DNA of 64,000 nucleotides from UBA8401 sp041665525. GTDB lineage: Bacteria > Bacteroidota > Ignavibacteria > UBA10030 > UBA8401. The position numbers and the translations under genes were made by a program. The stretch spans positions 1 through 64,000 of the forward strand of contig JBAYIS010000012.1 in assembly GCA_041665525.1 (NCBI GenBank), read 5' to 3'. This document shows positions 6,412 to 16,600 of this stretch, piece after piece. The notes below the pieces were generated by a model that ran no database searches, had not been told where the DNA came from, and saw only the letters and a list, made by a program, of their open reading frames with translations. The stretch's first letter is position 1, and the number at the start of each line of letters is the position of its first letter.

Positions 6412-8979
6412 CTACCTCACCATCACCATTTTTATCATCCTCTCATTCCTTCCGCTTTTCAACCGCGCAAAATACACCCCGCTCGCTAATCCTGATCCGT
6501 TCCACTCCACCGCATACTCGCCTGCTTCTCTGTGGCCATCCACTAATCTCGTCACTTCCCTCCCCGCCGCATCATAGACAGTGAGCATAACGGTACCGGA
6601 CGATGGCAGTGCAAACCGTATCCGCGTGCTTGGATTAAAAGGATTCGGATAATTCTGGCTCAACTCGAATCCTTCCGGGATCCCCGCCGCCGCCAACTTC
6701 ACATCGAGTGATTGTCGCAATCGCAGCTTCCGTTGATACACACCATTCCCGAATGTCGCCGCACGCAGCTTCCGGTCCTGCAACGAAATGGATACATCCA
6801 GCACCATCGCATACGGCATCCCGTCAAACCACGTCTCCCAGTTCGCTCCGCCATTCGTGGATCGGTAAACTCCCAAGTCCGTGCCGAGATAGATGTCGCT
6901 CGGTATCGCCGGATCCACACAGACGGACTGCATCGGCAGATCCGGAAGATTTGCCGAAATATCCGTCCAGCTCTTTCCCGCGTCTGTGGATTTGTACACA
7001 TGCGGCGATCCATACCCGGAAAATGTCGCATACGCTATCCTGCTGTCCGTCGGATCAAATGTCAAGTCCGTCGGATACCGGTTCGGCAATGCGGAGAGTG
7101 ATTTCTCCCACGTCGTTCCGCCGTTGGTCGTATAAAAAATTTCAAAGAGCGGATTCTGCCTCTTACCCGTCGCCGCAATCACCGTGTCCGGACTTGTGTA
7201 ACTGACCGCCATACACGACAGACTCGCGGAGTTTAACGAAATCCCTCCGTTCGTTGCAAACCATGATACTCCGCCGTCGGTTGTCTTATGCACCCGTTCC
7301 GCTCCCGCATACAGAATCTGACTGTTGGACGGCGCCATGACAAACGGCGCAATAAAATTTGCCGAATCACTTGCATCCGCGAAGAAAATGCTGAACCAAC
7401 TCGCTCCTCCGTCCGTGCTCTTTGCAATGGAAAGAAACACATACTCTTCATACATCACTTTCGGATCCGTCGCATCCACCGCACACCATCCGCCGTCGCC
7501 GCCGTACACTTTATTCCACGACATTCCCCCTTCATACTTCACCGTGCCGTTATCCTGCAAACCGCCGAGCGCAATCGTGGAATCGGTCACTGCGTTGGCA
7601 AAGCCGCTGTAAAATTGCGTCGTCACAAATCCGCCGTTCCTCCCTGCGAAACTCTCACCGCCGTCGGTGGATTCAAACACTCCTCCGTCTGTCCCGTAAA
7701 ACATCCGGTTCGGATTCTTCGGATCGATGATGATCGCATGATGATCCGCATGTGCATACGAACCGTCGTGTCCCTCAGTCCCTCCTGCCGGAATCACTCC
7801 CTCAAGTCCGTTATACCAAAATGATTTTCGCACCAATCCGCTTCCGCCGCTGGTGGATTTGTACGCATCCAATCCTGCCGTAAACACCATCAACGGAATT
7901 GTCGGATGCACCGCCGCAACATTATTGTACCATCCCTGTCCGCTCAAATAATTTTCGGTGGACATCAATTCCCACGATGCTCCATCGTTCGTACTCCGGT
8001 AAAGGCCCAATAAACCGTGCGTCGCTGCACTCGCAATACTGGCATAGACCACCGCACCGTTGCTCGGCGCCACCGCAATCGATGTCCGGCCGATATTTGT
8101 TGCAGGAAGTCCGATCGTCATTTTCACAAATGAAGTACCCCCATTGGTGGAACGATAGAGTCCCGGATTCGGCGCCGTGTTCCTTTGTCCGCACGCAACA
8201 TAAACTATCGTCGTGTCGTCCGGATTGATCGCAGCATCCATCGCCATCAGCGTTGCCTCCACTTTATCGAACGTTGCACCGGAATTACGCGACCGGTACA
8301 TCCCTTCGGACGTCGCTGCAAATATTGTTTTCGGATTCTGCGGATTAATGACAATCTTTTGCACCGAACGATTCTGCGAAAAGAGCCATGTCAAACCGGT
8401 TTCTTGCCATGTCTTCCCCCGGTCCGTGCTTTTCAAAATTCCTAGGCCGTACGTTGTCCGTGCTCCCGGTGTACCAACGAGACCCAGCTCATACCCGCTA
8501 ATCTCCCCCGTGCCGATATACATCTCATTCGCATTCAGCGGATTAATCGCGATCGTGCTCACCGAAAGCAGATTAAATCCCGTCTGCACATAATCCCATG
8601 CATCCGCACCCGCCCCGCCGGTAACAGACCGCCATAATCCTCCGCTGGCGCTTCCCGCCCACAAAATATTCGAACTGTCCGGATCAAGCGCCAGAGACAA
8701 CACCCGTCCGCCAATGTTGTCGGGACCAATCGATTCCCATGGCTCTTCCATCGCCCCTTTTTGCATCGCCTGCATCCGCCTCGATGTATACCGAAATGCC
8801 TTTGCCAATCCATCCGGTTGAATGATCCGTCCCGGCAGCGCCCGTTGATCGTACCACCAATCAAACGCAACCAATCCTTTCCGGTTCTTTTTTACCGGTT
8901 CCTCCGTCCGAAATACATAATAGGAGGCTGTCCCCAACATCAATGCAACAAACGATATCAACACAATTTTTTTCATCAT
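6412..8979 (-). CDS. Asp-box (BNR) repeat protein with T9SS sorting domain
   Basis: An 855-residue secreted protein. Residues 1-20 form a signal peptide or anchor after the double Met start; ATG 8979 follows a GGTGAAAA site, while the longer frame upstream lies in repeat DNA. The body is a beta-propeller protein with ten Asp boxes of the S/T-x-D/N-x-G-x-x-W/F form (for example STDRGKTW, STNGGTSF, TTDGGVSW, STDAGKSW), as in sialidase/VPS10-like exported propellers. The last about 85 residues (SQNYPNPFNPST...) are a type A T9SS sorting domain, cleaved on export to the surface. A catalytic sialidase role is not supported, since no Arg triad was identified. The substrate is unknown. Confidence 0.85.
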   Translation of the reverse strand: MMKKIVLISFVALMLGTASYYVFRTEEPVKKNRKGLVAFDWWYDQRALPGRIIQPDGLAKAFRYTSRRMQAMQKGAMEEPWESIGPDNIGGRVLSLALDPDSSNILWAGSASGGLWRSVTGGAGADAWDYVQTGFNLLSVSTIAINPLNANEMYIGTGEISGYELGLVGTPGARTTYGLGILKSTDRGKTWQETGLTWLFSQNRSVQKIVINPQNPKTIFAATSEGMYRSRNSGATFDKVEATLMAMDAAINPDDTTIVYVACGQRNTAPNPGLYRSTNGGTSFVKMTIGLPATNIGRTSIAVAPSNGAVVYASIASAATHGLLGLYRSTNDGASWELMSTENYLSGQGWYNNVAAVHPTIPLMVFTAGLDAYKSTSGGSGLVRKSFWYNGLEGVIPAGGTEGHDGSYAHADHHAIIIDPKNPNRMFYGTDGGVFESTDGGESFAGRNGGFVTTQFYSGFANAVTDSTIALGGLQDNGTVKYEGGMSWNKVYGGDGGWCAVDATDPKVMYEEYVFLSIAKSTDGGASWFSIFFADASDSANFIAPFVMAPSNSQILYAGAERVHKTTDGGVSWFATNGGISLNSASLSCMAVSYTSPDTVIAATGKRQNPLFEIFYTTNGGTTWEKSLSALPNRYPTDLTFDPTDSRIAYATFSGYGSPHVYKSTDAGKSWTDISANLPDLPMQSVCVDPAIPSDIYLGTDLGVYRSTNGGANWETWFDGMPYAMVLDVSISLQDRKLRAATFGNGVYQRKLRLRQSLDVKLAAAGIPEGFELSQNYPNPFNPSTRIRFALPSSGTVMLTVYDAAGREVTRLVDGHREAGEYAVEWNGSGLASGVYFARLKSGRNERMIKMVMVR

Positions 8980-9063
8980 AACAATATTTTCACCATTCGT
9001 AAAACCGCAATATGTTGCGGCTCCCTTTATTTTTTCATTTAAGGATGATCGTCGATCACCCAC

Positions 9064-9243
9064 CCCATTTAGTCATGCTGAGCGAGTCTCGATAGTTTTT
9101 CAATCGGGACGAGTCGAAGCATGATACATTTTCTTCTCCGTGCCCTCTGCTCCCTCCGTGGTGCACTTTCTTAGGGCGGACTCGACCAACAAAAAGCTTG
9201 TCGGGTGTACGTCCATCCACAATATTTTTTTCACTAACTTCGA
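9064..9243. repeat. Dispersed repeat tract
   Basis: No gene is seen. It holds GTCATGCTGAGCGAGTCTCG and GACTCGACCAACAAAAAGC-like repeat modules related to those at 13330 and 21900. The short ORFs are only open frames in repeats. Confidence 0.5.
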
Positions 9244-9491
9244 GAGACTTCTGAAAAAGTCATTGCCCCTAAGGGGTCCCTTTGGGACGAGGAGCGAAGC
9301 GACGAAGTTCCGCCTTTTTGAATCCCGCACTAGCGGAATCCAAAAAGCGGGACAATCTGCTTAAAACAAACGAAAAACAAGATTGCTCCGCTGTACGGAG
9401 TCCCGTACAGCGGGACTTCGACAAAAAACGTCTCGTCACGAAGTGACCCCTTCGGGGCAATGACATCATTCTAGAGTTTTTCAGATGTCTC
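9244..9491. mobile_element. MITE-like element D
   Basis: Ends GAGACTTCTGAAAAA (left) and GAGACATCTGAAAAA (right, reverse complement), with CATTGCCCC next to both. Inside are GGAGCGAAGCGACGAAG and GTCACGAAGTGACCCC modules. It is 248 bases long and noncoding. The TCTGAAAAA core resembles the TCTCAAAAA ends of the other elements. Confidence 0.55.
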
Positions 9492-10156
9492 TTCGTGTCA
9501 TTCCAGCGAAAGCCTGTCCGAAGGATTCCTTCGGAGAATCCATTTCTGTAGGGGAGATCGCCGATCGCCCCGCAATATTTTTTCTCATAAATGTCGGGAT
9601 GGTCGCCAGACCGTCCGCATTATTTTTTTTACTAACTTCGTGTCATTCCTGCGTACGCTGGAATCCAGAGATTCATGTCAGTCCCTTGCTATGCAAAGGT
9701 ACGCATTAATATCCCCGAAAGAGAATACTCCAAATCACATTATTTCTTCAGCGTAAAGAATATTAATTCACCCCGAATGTCTGAATGACTAGTGCCGTAT
9801 CCAATAATTCGTATTGTGTTTTTAATATAGTCACGCTGAGCGACGTCCCGACAATGTTCCGTTTTTAGAATCCCGCAAGACGGAATCTCAAAAAGCGGGA
9901 CTTCTGCCGCACAGGAATGTTCACCATGACGGCATTCCGCTTTGTTATTGATTCGGAGCAGAAGACTCGTCCAATAAATTGGACTCGCCAGTGGCAAGGC
10001 CATCCCTTCGGGACATGACTGTCGGGACGGAGTCGAAGCGTCCGAGAAATAAATAAAAGATTGCTTTTTGGATATAGCACTAGATTTTTTCTCTTTTCAT
10101 TTACCATTCAACATTATGCATTATGCATTCAGCATTATGCATTCATCATTCATAAT
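9492..10156. repeat. Dispersed repeat tract
   Basis: No gene is recognised. It holds the GATCGCCCCGCAATATTT module (about 9557-9585), GTCATTCCTGCGTACGCTGG (about 9641), a CCGTTTTTAGAATCCCGCA / AAGCGGGA inverted module (9857-9900) and, at 10095-10165, CATTCA/ATTATG micro-repeats. Confidence 0.5.
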
Positions 10157-10651
10157 TTATAATTCATCATTGCTCTTCGGCCCCAGCCTTACAAACAACG
10201 GCACCAGCACGTGATACAACACAAATCCCATCACCGGAACCGTGATCCCCCACGCAACAATCGCCCGTACATTGGTCCACCATAAGGTTCGTATCGCGTC
10301 TACGATATCGGACTGCAGCATCGAAAAAATAATTGCCAAATCGAGCGGCATCGGCGGCTGATCGAACAGTATCTCTCCCGCACGAATAAACGGAATGAAA
10401 AGTAATAATTGCAGCGGATAGACAAAATAATTGATGAGTTGAATTGCAGGCATGTTCAACCGGAAGAGCATCGCTGCAACGGCACACAATAACGTTGTCG
10501 ATCCGAGTACCGGAAACGTCCCCAGCACCACACCGAGCGAAACGCACAACGCAAGCTTTTGCGGCGAAAGACCCTGCTTCAAAAAACTGAGCAGCGGAAT
10601 AACCAACGCACGGTCAAAAAACTCGCTGAATCTGTTTAATCGATTTCTCAT
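10157..10651 (-). CDS. DUF2062 membrane protein
   Basis: A 164-residue integral membrane protein with the DUF2062 pattern: amphipathic start (LNRFSEFFDRA), then LSPQKLALCVSLGVVLGTFPVLG with the small-residue helix, then NYFVYPLQLLLFIPFIRAGE, and two to three further hydrophobic segments to the C-terminus. The family is uncharacterised and often lies near glycosyltransferase genes, which is not the case here. ATG 10651 is preferred because AAAGGGG lies just upstream; the longer frame starting at 10696 has no such site. The location is the inner membrane. Function is unknown. Confidence 0.75.
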   Translation of the reverse strand: MRNRLNRFSEFFDRALVIPLLSFLKQGLSPQKLALCVSLGVVLGTFPVLGSTTLLCAVAAMLFRLNMPAIQLINYFVYPLQLLLFIPFIRAGEILFDQPPMPLDLAIIFSMLQSDIVDAIRTLWWTNVRAIVAWGITVPVMGFVLYHVLVPLFVRLGPKSNDEL

Positions 10652-10911
10652 CAGCCCCTTTATAATAGAACATCGACATTCAACAAGTGAATACATTGTT
10701 GTTGCTCTAAGAGAACCACAGCACCTCCCTCAGTATAATACCTATCCCCTTTTTGTCTCTCTTCCTGTACTGCAGTTCAAAATACCTGTCATTTGTAGAA
10801 TTTACAAATACTATTATCACATTATTGCGCAAAAACATCCAAAAAACAGAATTCGTCCTCTTGGCAAACAAGTTGCAACATAATTGGCATCCACTTAACA
10901 AAGGAGTTGTC

Positions 10912-11085
10912 ATGAATACCACATTTGCACAATCCCATCAGCAAGTATATTCGCCGATGCAGTTCGTCCTTCGTGATGAAGAAAAGAATAGGATCATGCA
11001 GAAAGTGTACAGCAGCGAAGTGTTCAGCGAATTCGTTCGCCAGTGGGGCGATGCCATGACCGGCACTAACGCCGCACACGAATAA
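10912..11085 (+). CDS. Small protein of unknown function, paralogue 1
   Basis: A 57-residue protein with a good ribosome site (AAAGGAGTTGTC then ATG). The second half (DEEKNRIMQKVYSSEVFSEF, VRQWGDAM) aligns with the next gene (DVKKKVVMEQLVNNQPFQEF, ITEWVAAL): pattern D-x(2)-K-x(3)-M-x(4)-x(3)-x-F-x-E-F-[VI]-x(2)-W-x(2)-A-[LM]. No signal peptide or membrane segment. It is predicted helical and soluble. It is probably co-transcribed with 11160-11339, 75 bases downstream. Not recognised from any named family; being a conserved pair makes it more likely real than chance. Confidence 0.65.
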   Translation: MNTTFAQSHQQVYSPMQFVLRDEEKNRIMQKVYSSEVFSEFVRQWGDAMTGTNAAHE

Positions 11086-11159
11086 TTTCGGGATAACTCA
11101 GTTTGACGACAGCAGACAACATCGTCTGCAAAAACGTTCAAGATTTAAGGGGAGGCATT

Positions 11160-11339
11160 ATGAACGGCAAAAGCAGTACACGTGAATATAAATACAGGGG
11201 ACCGATTCTCACGTTAACAGATGTGAAGAAAAAAGTCGTCATGGAGCAGCTGGTCAACAATCAGCCGTTTCAGGAATTCATCACCGAATGGGTCGCAGCA
11301 CTGATGAGGTTTGAGACCGATCAGCGGAAGGTTGCGTAG
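11160..11339 (+). CDS. Small protein of unknown function, paralogue 2
   Basis: A 59-residue protein whose ATG follows a strong AAGGGGAGG site. The N-terminal 15 residues are polar and basic (NGKSSTREYKYR). Residues 20-52 match the helical half of the upstream small protein. It carries no cysteines, signal peptide or membrane segment. The two lie in tandem between the divergent DUF2062 gene and the convergent transporter gene. A small DNA-binding, stress or immunity role is possible but unsupported. Confidence 0.65.
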   Translation: MNGKSSTREYKYRGPILTLTDVKKKVVMEQLVNNQPFQEFITEWVAALMRFETDQRKVA

Positions 11340-11427
11340 ACCGTACACGCACGTCCGTTCATATACTTCGAAGAAGTCTCGCTTCCTCCTCTCCGCTTTC
11401 CCCCGTTCACCGGTGCACTGCCCGGCA

Positions 11428-12912
11428 TTACCGGACCAGCAGCATCGTTCCTGCAACAATAATGATGAATCCCGCAATATCCAGCAGCACTCCGTACCGG
11501 ATCATTTTACTGAGCGGCACATATCCCGAACTGTAGATGATCGCATTGGTCGGCGTAGAAATCGGCAGCATGAAGCCGAGCGACGATGCCATGGTTGCTG
11601 CTACCGCTGCCTGAAACCCGGAATGCTGTGCCAGAACAATCACCAGCGGAACGATCATGTTCGCTGATGAGACGTTGGAGGTCAGCTCACTCGTCACCAT
11701 TGCCAATGCGGAAGTGGCACTGATCAGCCCTGCGCCGTCCTGTGGGATAATTCCCGCAAGCTGTGCTCCGAGCGTTTCCGCAAGCTTTGTTTCAAATACC
11801 AATTGTCCCAGTGTGATCCCGCCGCCATATAATGCCAGCACTCCCCAGTCGATCTGCACGGCATGTCCAAGATTCATCACGTATTCCCTTTTTTCTCCCG
11901 TCACATTTTTAGACGGCAGGAAGAAGAGCAGCACCGCACCGATAAGCGCAGCAATGCTTTCCGGCACTTGTTTCGTAAATGAGGCCGTGACCGGATGTGT
12001 ATCCCCGAGCGTCAGCGCGAATACACCCGGCAATATCCATAACACCACGGTGAAGCCAAACGCGACGAGCGTATTCTTTTCTGCAAGCGAAAGCTCTCCT
12101 AATTTCTTCCTTTCGTTGTTCAGCAAATCGTCCAATCCCGCAATTCGTTCTTTTCCCATCCCGCAGAAATAGTTTAGATAGAGAAAAAGGAAGAGATACA
12201 TCACCACGACTATCGGCAATGCGAAAGACATCCATTCGAAAAACTGAATATGACGCCCCAGCTGCCGTTCGATAAATCCCAATCCGATCAGATTGGTCGG
12301 CGTTCCCACCGGCGTTGCCAGTCCGCCGATAGATGCGGCAAACGCACACATCAGCATCATGCCTGTTGCATACCCTTCCCGCTGCCGGTTCCCCTCGCGG
12401 CTGTAGAGCATGCTGATAATCGCCAGACCGATAGGGAACATCATTGCAGTCGTCGCCGTGTTGGAGATCCACATGGAAATAACACAGCAGACCGCGCCGT
12501 ACGCGAACATAATGCGGCTGGGATTCCCGTTGACCAATTTCATCGTCAGCACGGAATACGCGAACCGCTTATCCAATCCGTGCAACTGAATAGCCTTCGC
12601 CAACACGAATGCACCGATGAACAGGAACATTACCGGATCCGCAAACGGCGCAAAAGCCTTCTGCGCCGTAGTCACCCCGAGAACCACAAGCATTACCGGG
12701 ACGAGTAAGCCAGTGATATAGAGAGGGAGCGCCTCCGTCAACCAGAGCACGACAATCAATCCCACCAATGCCGCCAATGCGTGCGTTTGTTCGGTCAGGA
12801 TCGGTATCGGCATAAAATAAATGGAAAGAAAAACGATCGGTGCAATTACAAGCCCCGATCGTCGGCGGAAAATTTCAAATCGTTCTTCAATTCGCGAGAT
12901 GGATTCCTTCAT
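11428..12912 (-). CDS. SLC13/DASS-family anion:sodium symporter
   Basis: A 494-residue inner-membrane transporter of the divalent anion:sodium symporter family, taking up dicarboxylates, sulfate or similar. The paired signature motifs of the VcINDY type are visible: SNT in MWISNTATTAMM (about 148-160) with TPVGTPTNLIG after it, and the second repeat TSNVSSANM (about 422-430) with LPISTPTNAI. These form the two sodium/substrate sites. About a dozen hydrophobic segments and a hydrophilic central loop (about 262-285) fit. The substrate cannot be told from sequence. It is monocistronic and convergent with the small-protein pair. Confidence 0.9.
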   Translation of the reverse strand: MKESISRIEERFEIFRRRSGLVIAPIVFLSIYFMPIPILTEQTHALAALVGLIVVLWLTEALPLYITGLLVPVMLVVLGVTTAQKAFAPFADPVMFLFIGAFVLAKAIQLHGLDKRFAYSVLTMKLVNGNPSRIMFAYGAVCCVISMWISNTATTAMMFPIGLAIISMLYSREGNRQREGYATGMMLMCAFAASIGGLATPVGTPTNLIGLGFIERQLGRHIQFFEWMSFALPIVVVMYLFLFLYLNYFCGMGKERIAGLDDLLNNERKKLGELSLAEKNTLVAFGFTVVLWILPGVFALTLGDTHPVTASFTKQVPESIAALIGAVLLFFLPSKNVTGEKREYVMNLGHAVQIDWGVLALYGGGITLGQLVFETKLAETLGAQLAGIIPQDGAGLISATSALAMVTSELTSNVSSANMIVPLVIVLAQHSGFQAAVAATMASSLGFMLPISTPTNAIIYSSGYVPLSKMIRYGVLLDIAGFIIIVAGTMLLVR

Positions 12913-13040
12913 TGAAAAATGTAATAAACAATCCCTTCCCCTCCAAATTTTTGTATCTCTGTCCGGACGGAGACTCTCTCACTTGCTGAACCAAACATCC
13001 CTCGGCAGTATGGGCAATCTCCGATCGCCCATTAGCAACG
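12913..13040. other. Gap before MITE-like element B
   Basis: Short gap upstream of the transporter start. It contains a CCTCGGCAGTATGGGCAATC-like repeat remnant and must hold the promoter of the transporter. No clear motif was found. Confidence 0.35.
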
Positions 13041-13201
13041 AGAAGTGGTCTCAAAAATGAATTTTATTTGTCATTCCGAACGAAGGTCCGAAGGACCGAG
13101 TGAGGAATCTCGTTTTAATACGTGAAGTCAAAAACCAAGATCCCGATCCCGCTTTAGCGGGATCGGGATGACATTGATCAGGTATTTTTGAGAACGCTTC
13201 T
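13041..13201. mobile_element. MITE-like element B
   Basis: Ends AGAAGTGGTCTCAAAAAT (left) and AGAAGCGTTCTCAAAAAT (right, reverse complement), 161 bases apart, enclosing the 22-bp perfect palindrome around CCCGATCCCGCTTTAGCGGG. Its interior matches the element at 33618-33858 in opposite orientation, showing the unit is dispersed. Noncoding. Confidence 0.7.
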
Positions 13202-13613
13202 AGTCATCCGGAGATTGTTGGGCGATCGTCGATCGCCCCGCACTATTTTTTAAACATACGTAGAGCCGCAACATGTTGCAGCTCCCTATTCTTCCCTGTA
13301 TAGGCAATCGCCCCCGAACGAACAGTCACCCTGAGCGATCCCGACGCTGTTCGTCGGGAGAGTCTCCCAAAGGGACCCCTTTGGGGGAAGGGCACTCTGA
13401 GCGATCCCGACGCTGTCTGTCGGGCTAGACCGTTCGTATTATTTTTATACCAAAATTTGTTCCTTCCCCTCAACCAAAGAGATCTTTTTACTTGGATACC
13501 CTATATTCCTTTTATTTTTTAGATAATTCTCATATGGTAACATCTTGCAAACGGCTCAATATCTCTCTACTTTTGCAGTAGACACTTTCCAAAAAAATTA
13601 GGGAATCCCTCCC
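13202..13613. repeat. Dispersed repeat tract and 5' region
   Basis: No gene is seen. It contains GGCGATCGTCGATCGCC (about 13220), the GCCGCAACATGTTGCAGC palindrome (about 13265; relative near 9006) and two CTGAGCGATCCCGACGCTGT units (about 13332 and 13398). The last 130 bases are AT-rich and probably hold the promoter of the next gene. Confidence 0.5.
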
Positions 13614-16600
13614 ATGAAGATCTCAAAATTACTCTTCACCTGTCTGCTCCTTCCCGCGTTGACATTCGCACAGGATATCGGCGCAATTACCCATAACCTG
13701 AACAACGGCACATACAACACTGGCGGATCGGCCGTATTGGACCGCGGCGTCGTCTTCACATTCCGCACGCATGCCGTTGGTACGCAAACACGAAACTTTC
13801 TCTGGCACACGGGAATCGGCAATTATGCAACGAAATGGGCGACGAACACCACGACGTCATTCGCAGCAAATACCATCCATTCCGGCGGCGCCGTACTGAA
13901 CGGTTCGCTCGATCTTCCGATGGACGTCACCGATCAGTATTACTACACGTTCATCGTTCAAAAAGGAAACACTTCCGGTAATAAGGATTTCAGTGTTCTC
14001 GAAACTTCGTTCGATCCTGTCACCATCAGCTCTGTCTCGTTCTCTCCCGCATCGCCGAACAGCGCACAGTCGGAGACAGTGTCCGTGACACTCAGCAGCA
14101 CAAAAAATGTGGATGAACATCTTTTCATCCGGTGGACTGTTGATAATTTCACAACTTCCCATTTCACCGAGATCACTTCATTTTCTGGAAACGTCGGCAC
14201 GGCAGTAATCACGCCGCAATCTGCCGGCACCACCGTGCAGTTCTATGCGTTGACCACAACACAGTTATCACCCGCTGCATCATCCATCGACTATTTCACA
14301 TTGGAATTTGAAAATAATGCCAACGCAAACTACAGCTATGCAGTGACGGATAACGGCACCACAACGTTCAATACTCCCACAATCAACGCCGGCACACCGG
14401 CGGCAAACGGATTCCGCGCGAACGAACTCTTCGAGTCGGTGACGGGAACAGATTTTTATGTGACATGGGACGCGCAGAATCTTTACGTTGCATTCTCCGG
14501 CGCCTGCAACAGTACAACGGACCGGTTCAACATTGCCATCGACACCGATCCGGATGGTTCGTCGGGAACAACCGTTCCTTTCTCCGGCGTTCGTTTTCCA
14601 CTCGGGGGACAACTTCCGGATTATGCAGTCCAGGTGATCGGCCTCGGCAGCGCAGCACTCTATAAAAATTCGGACGGCTCGTGGAATGCCGCAGCAGCGA
14701 GCGGATTCGGTCAATACGGGGACGGCTCCAATGGCTCCAACATGAAAGTGAAGATCCCCTTCAGCGCACTGCAGGGTGCATCAGGAACGTCCGCATATAA
14801 TCCGTCTAATCCCATTCGCATAATTATGTGGATCTCCGGCGCATCGCAGGATAAACCGTACCGCGTCGCTCCCGGTTCAAATTCGCAAGGAGATCTTGCA
14901 ACAATTATTACTGCTCTACGCTCGTATTATCTCAGTGCAATGCCGGCAGCAGTGGCACCTGCCGCTTCAACATCGGATCTCGCACTCACTGCGATGCCGA
15001 CAACATTCCAGATCAATCTCGCATCATCGGTCGGATCGGTGAATGACAATAATAATCTGCTCGGCACCGCAGCGTCCGCAGTGGATGGATACGACAGCGA
15101 GTTCGACCTTCCTGAACCCCCCGCAGCACCAGGGAATTACATCCAGCTTTTATTCCCGCATCCGGAATTCGTATCTATATTGGGGGATGATTTTACGAAC
15201 GATATCCGCGCCGATTTTCCTCCTTCCGAAGCGAATGCTTCGTGGGGATTTCAGGTGAACACCAATGTTGCCAATAGTACTGTGACAATAACGATTGAAC
15301 CAGACGGACGGATTCCCTCCAATGTGGGTATTTTCCTGCGGGATAGTGCAGCGGATGCAGGAACGCTCATCAACATGAAATCCGCCGACTTCATCTATTC
15401 CTATAACTCCGGCGCATCGCCCGGTACCCGCTCGTTTGCCCTTGTTCTGCTGGACACGCTCACATTGGATGTCACTCTCCTTTCGCCGAACGGCGGAGAA
15501 ATTTTCCGATCAGGATCGACCCAGACAATTTCCTACATCAGAACAGGCGCGGCGGAAACTGATTCGGTTATTTTCTCTTTCTCCTCCGATAACGGTGAAA
15601 CGTATTCCCCGGTCGCCATTGTGCAGGGGAATGCAGAGAATTATTCCTGGACTGTACCGCAACACTATTATACCACGCAGGGGAAGATCCGTGTGATATT
15701 GACGGATGAATTGAGCAATAGCGACACCGCATACTCGGCCTCCCCTTTCACCATTGTGGGTGATTCTCTCTCCGTCGCACTGCCGCAGGGATGGAACCTG
15801 TTTGGTTCACCGCTGTCAGGAAGTTATTCATCGCTCGCTCCCCAACTCTCCGGCGGCGCGGGATTCCTCTTCGCATATACTCCAACGTCGGGCTACACTG
15901 CCTCAACGGGACTGACGGATGGAACCGGATACTGGCTTGGACTTCAAAATGCTGGACAATATTTTGTGAAAGGGGTTGCGTTCAGCGGTGAAGATTCCGT
16001 CGTTCTTCCGTTGCAACAAGGATTCAATTTGATCTCCGATCCGTTCGTTCTTCCCCTTCAACGAGATGCATTGCTGTTCACAAAAGCAGGCGCTCGCGCA
16101 ACATTTCCGGATGCGGTATCAAATGGATGGATCGCATCGCTGTTATATGAGTACTTTTCAGGAAGTTATACAAGCGCCGATACTGTTGGTCTCTTTACCG
16201 GTTATTGGATTGGTGTGTTGCAATCGGGAGTCTCTATTGTATTCCATGCTTCTTCCGCTTCTACTCCATCGGCTTCTCCTTCCCGCGAACCTTTGCTTGC
16301 ACCGAAATCGGGGACAGATGATTTCTTCATGCAGATCTCCGCACAGTTCAACGGCGCGAAGGACGATCTGCTCCGCTTCGGCGTGCAGTCCACGGCCAGC
16401 GATGTGTACGATCCGCTCGATGCACCGAAACCGCCGCGAAGCCCGGCATCCGAATTTGTAGAAACGTATTTCCTCCACCCGGAATGGCAGCTCCCCTTCG
16501 GCGACAGAATCGCGTATGATATTTCAAACTCCGGAAGCATTTGGAACTTCACCGTAAGCACTTCTTCCGCCGGTCCGGTAACGCTCCGCTGGAACGCAGA

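Noticed and set aside
6412..8979. Active sialidase
   Set aside because: Asp boxes are structural, and no catalytic Arg triad or nucleophilic Tyr was identified.
9100..10107. Several 66-87-codon ORFs
   Set aside because: They lie inside dispersed repeats and have repeat-like translations in all frames.
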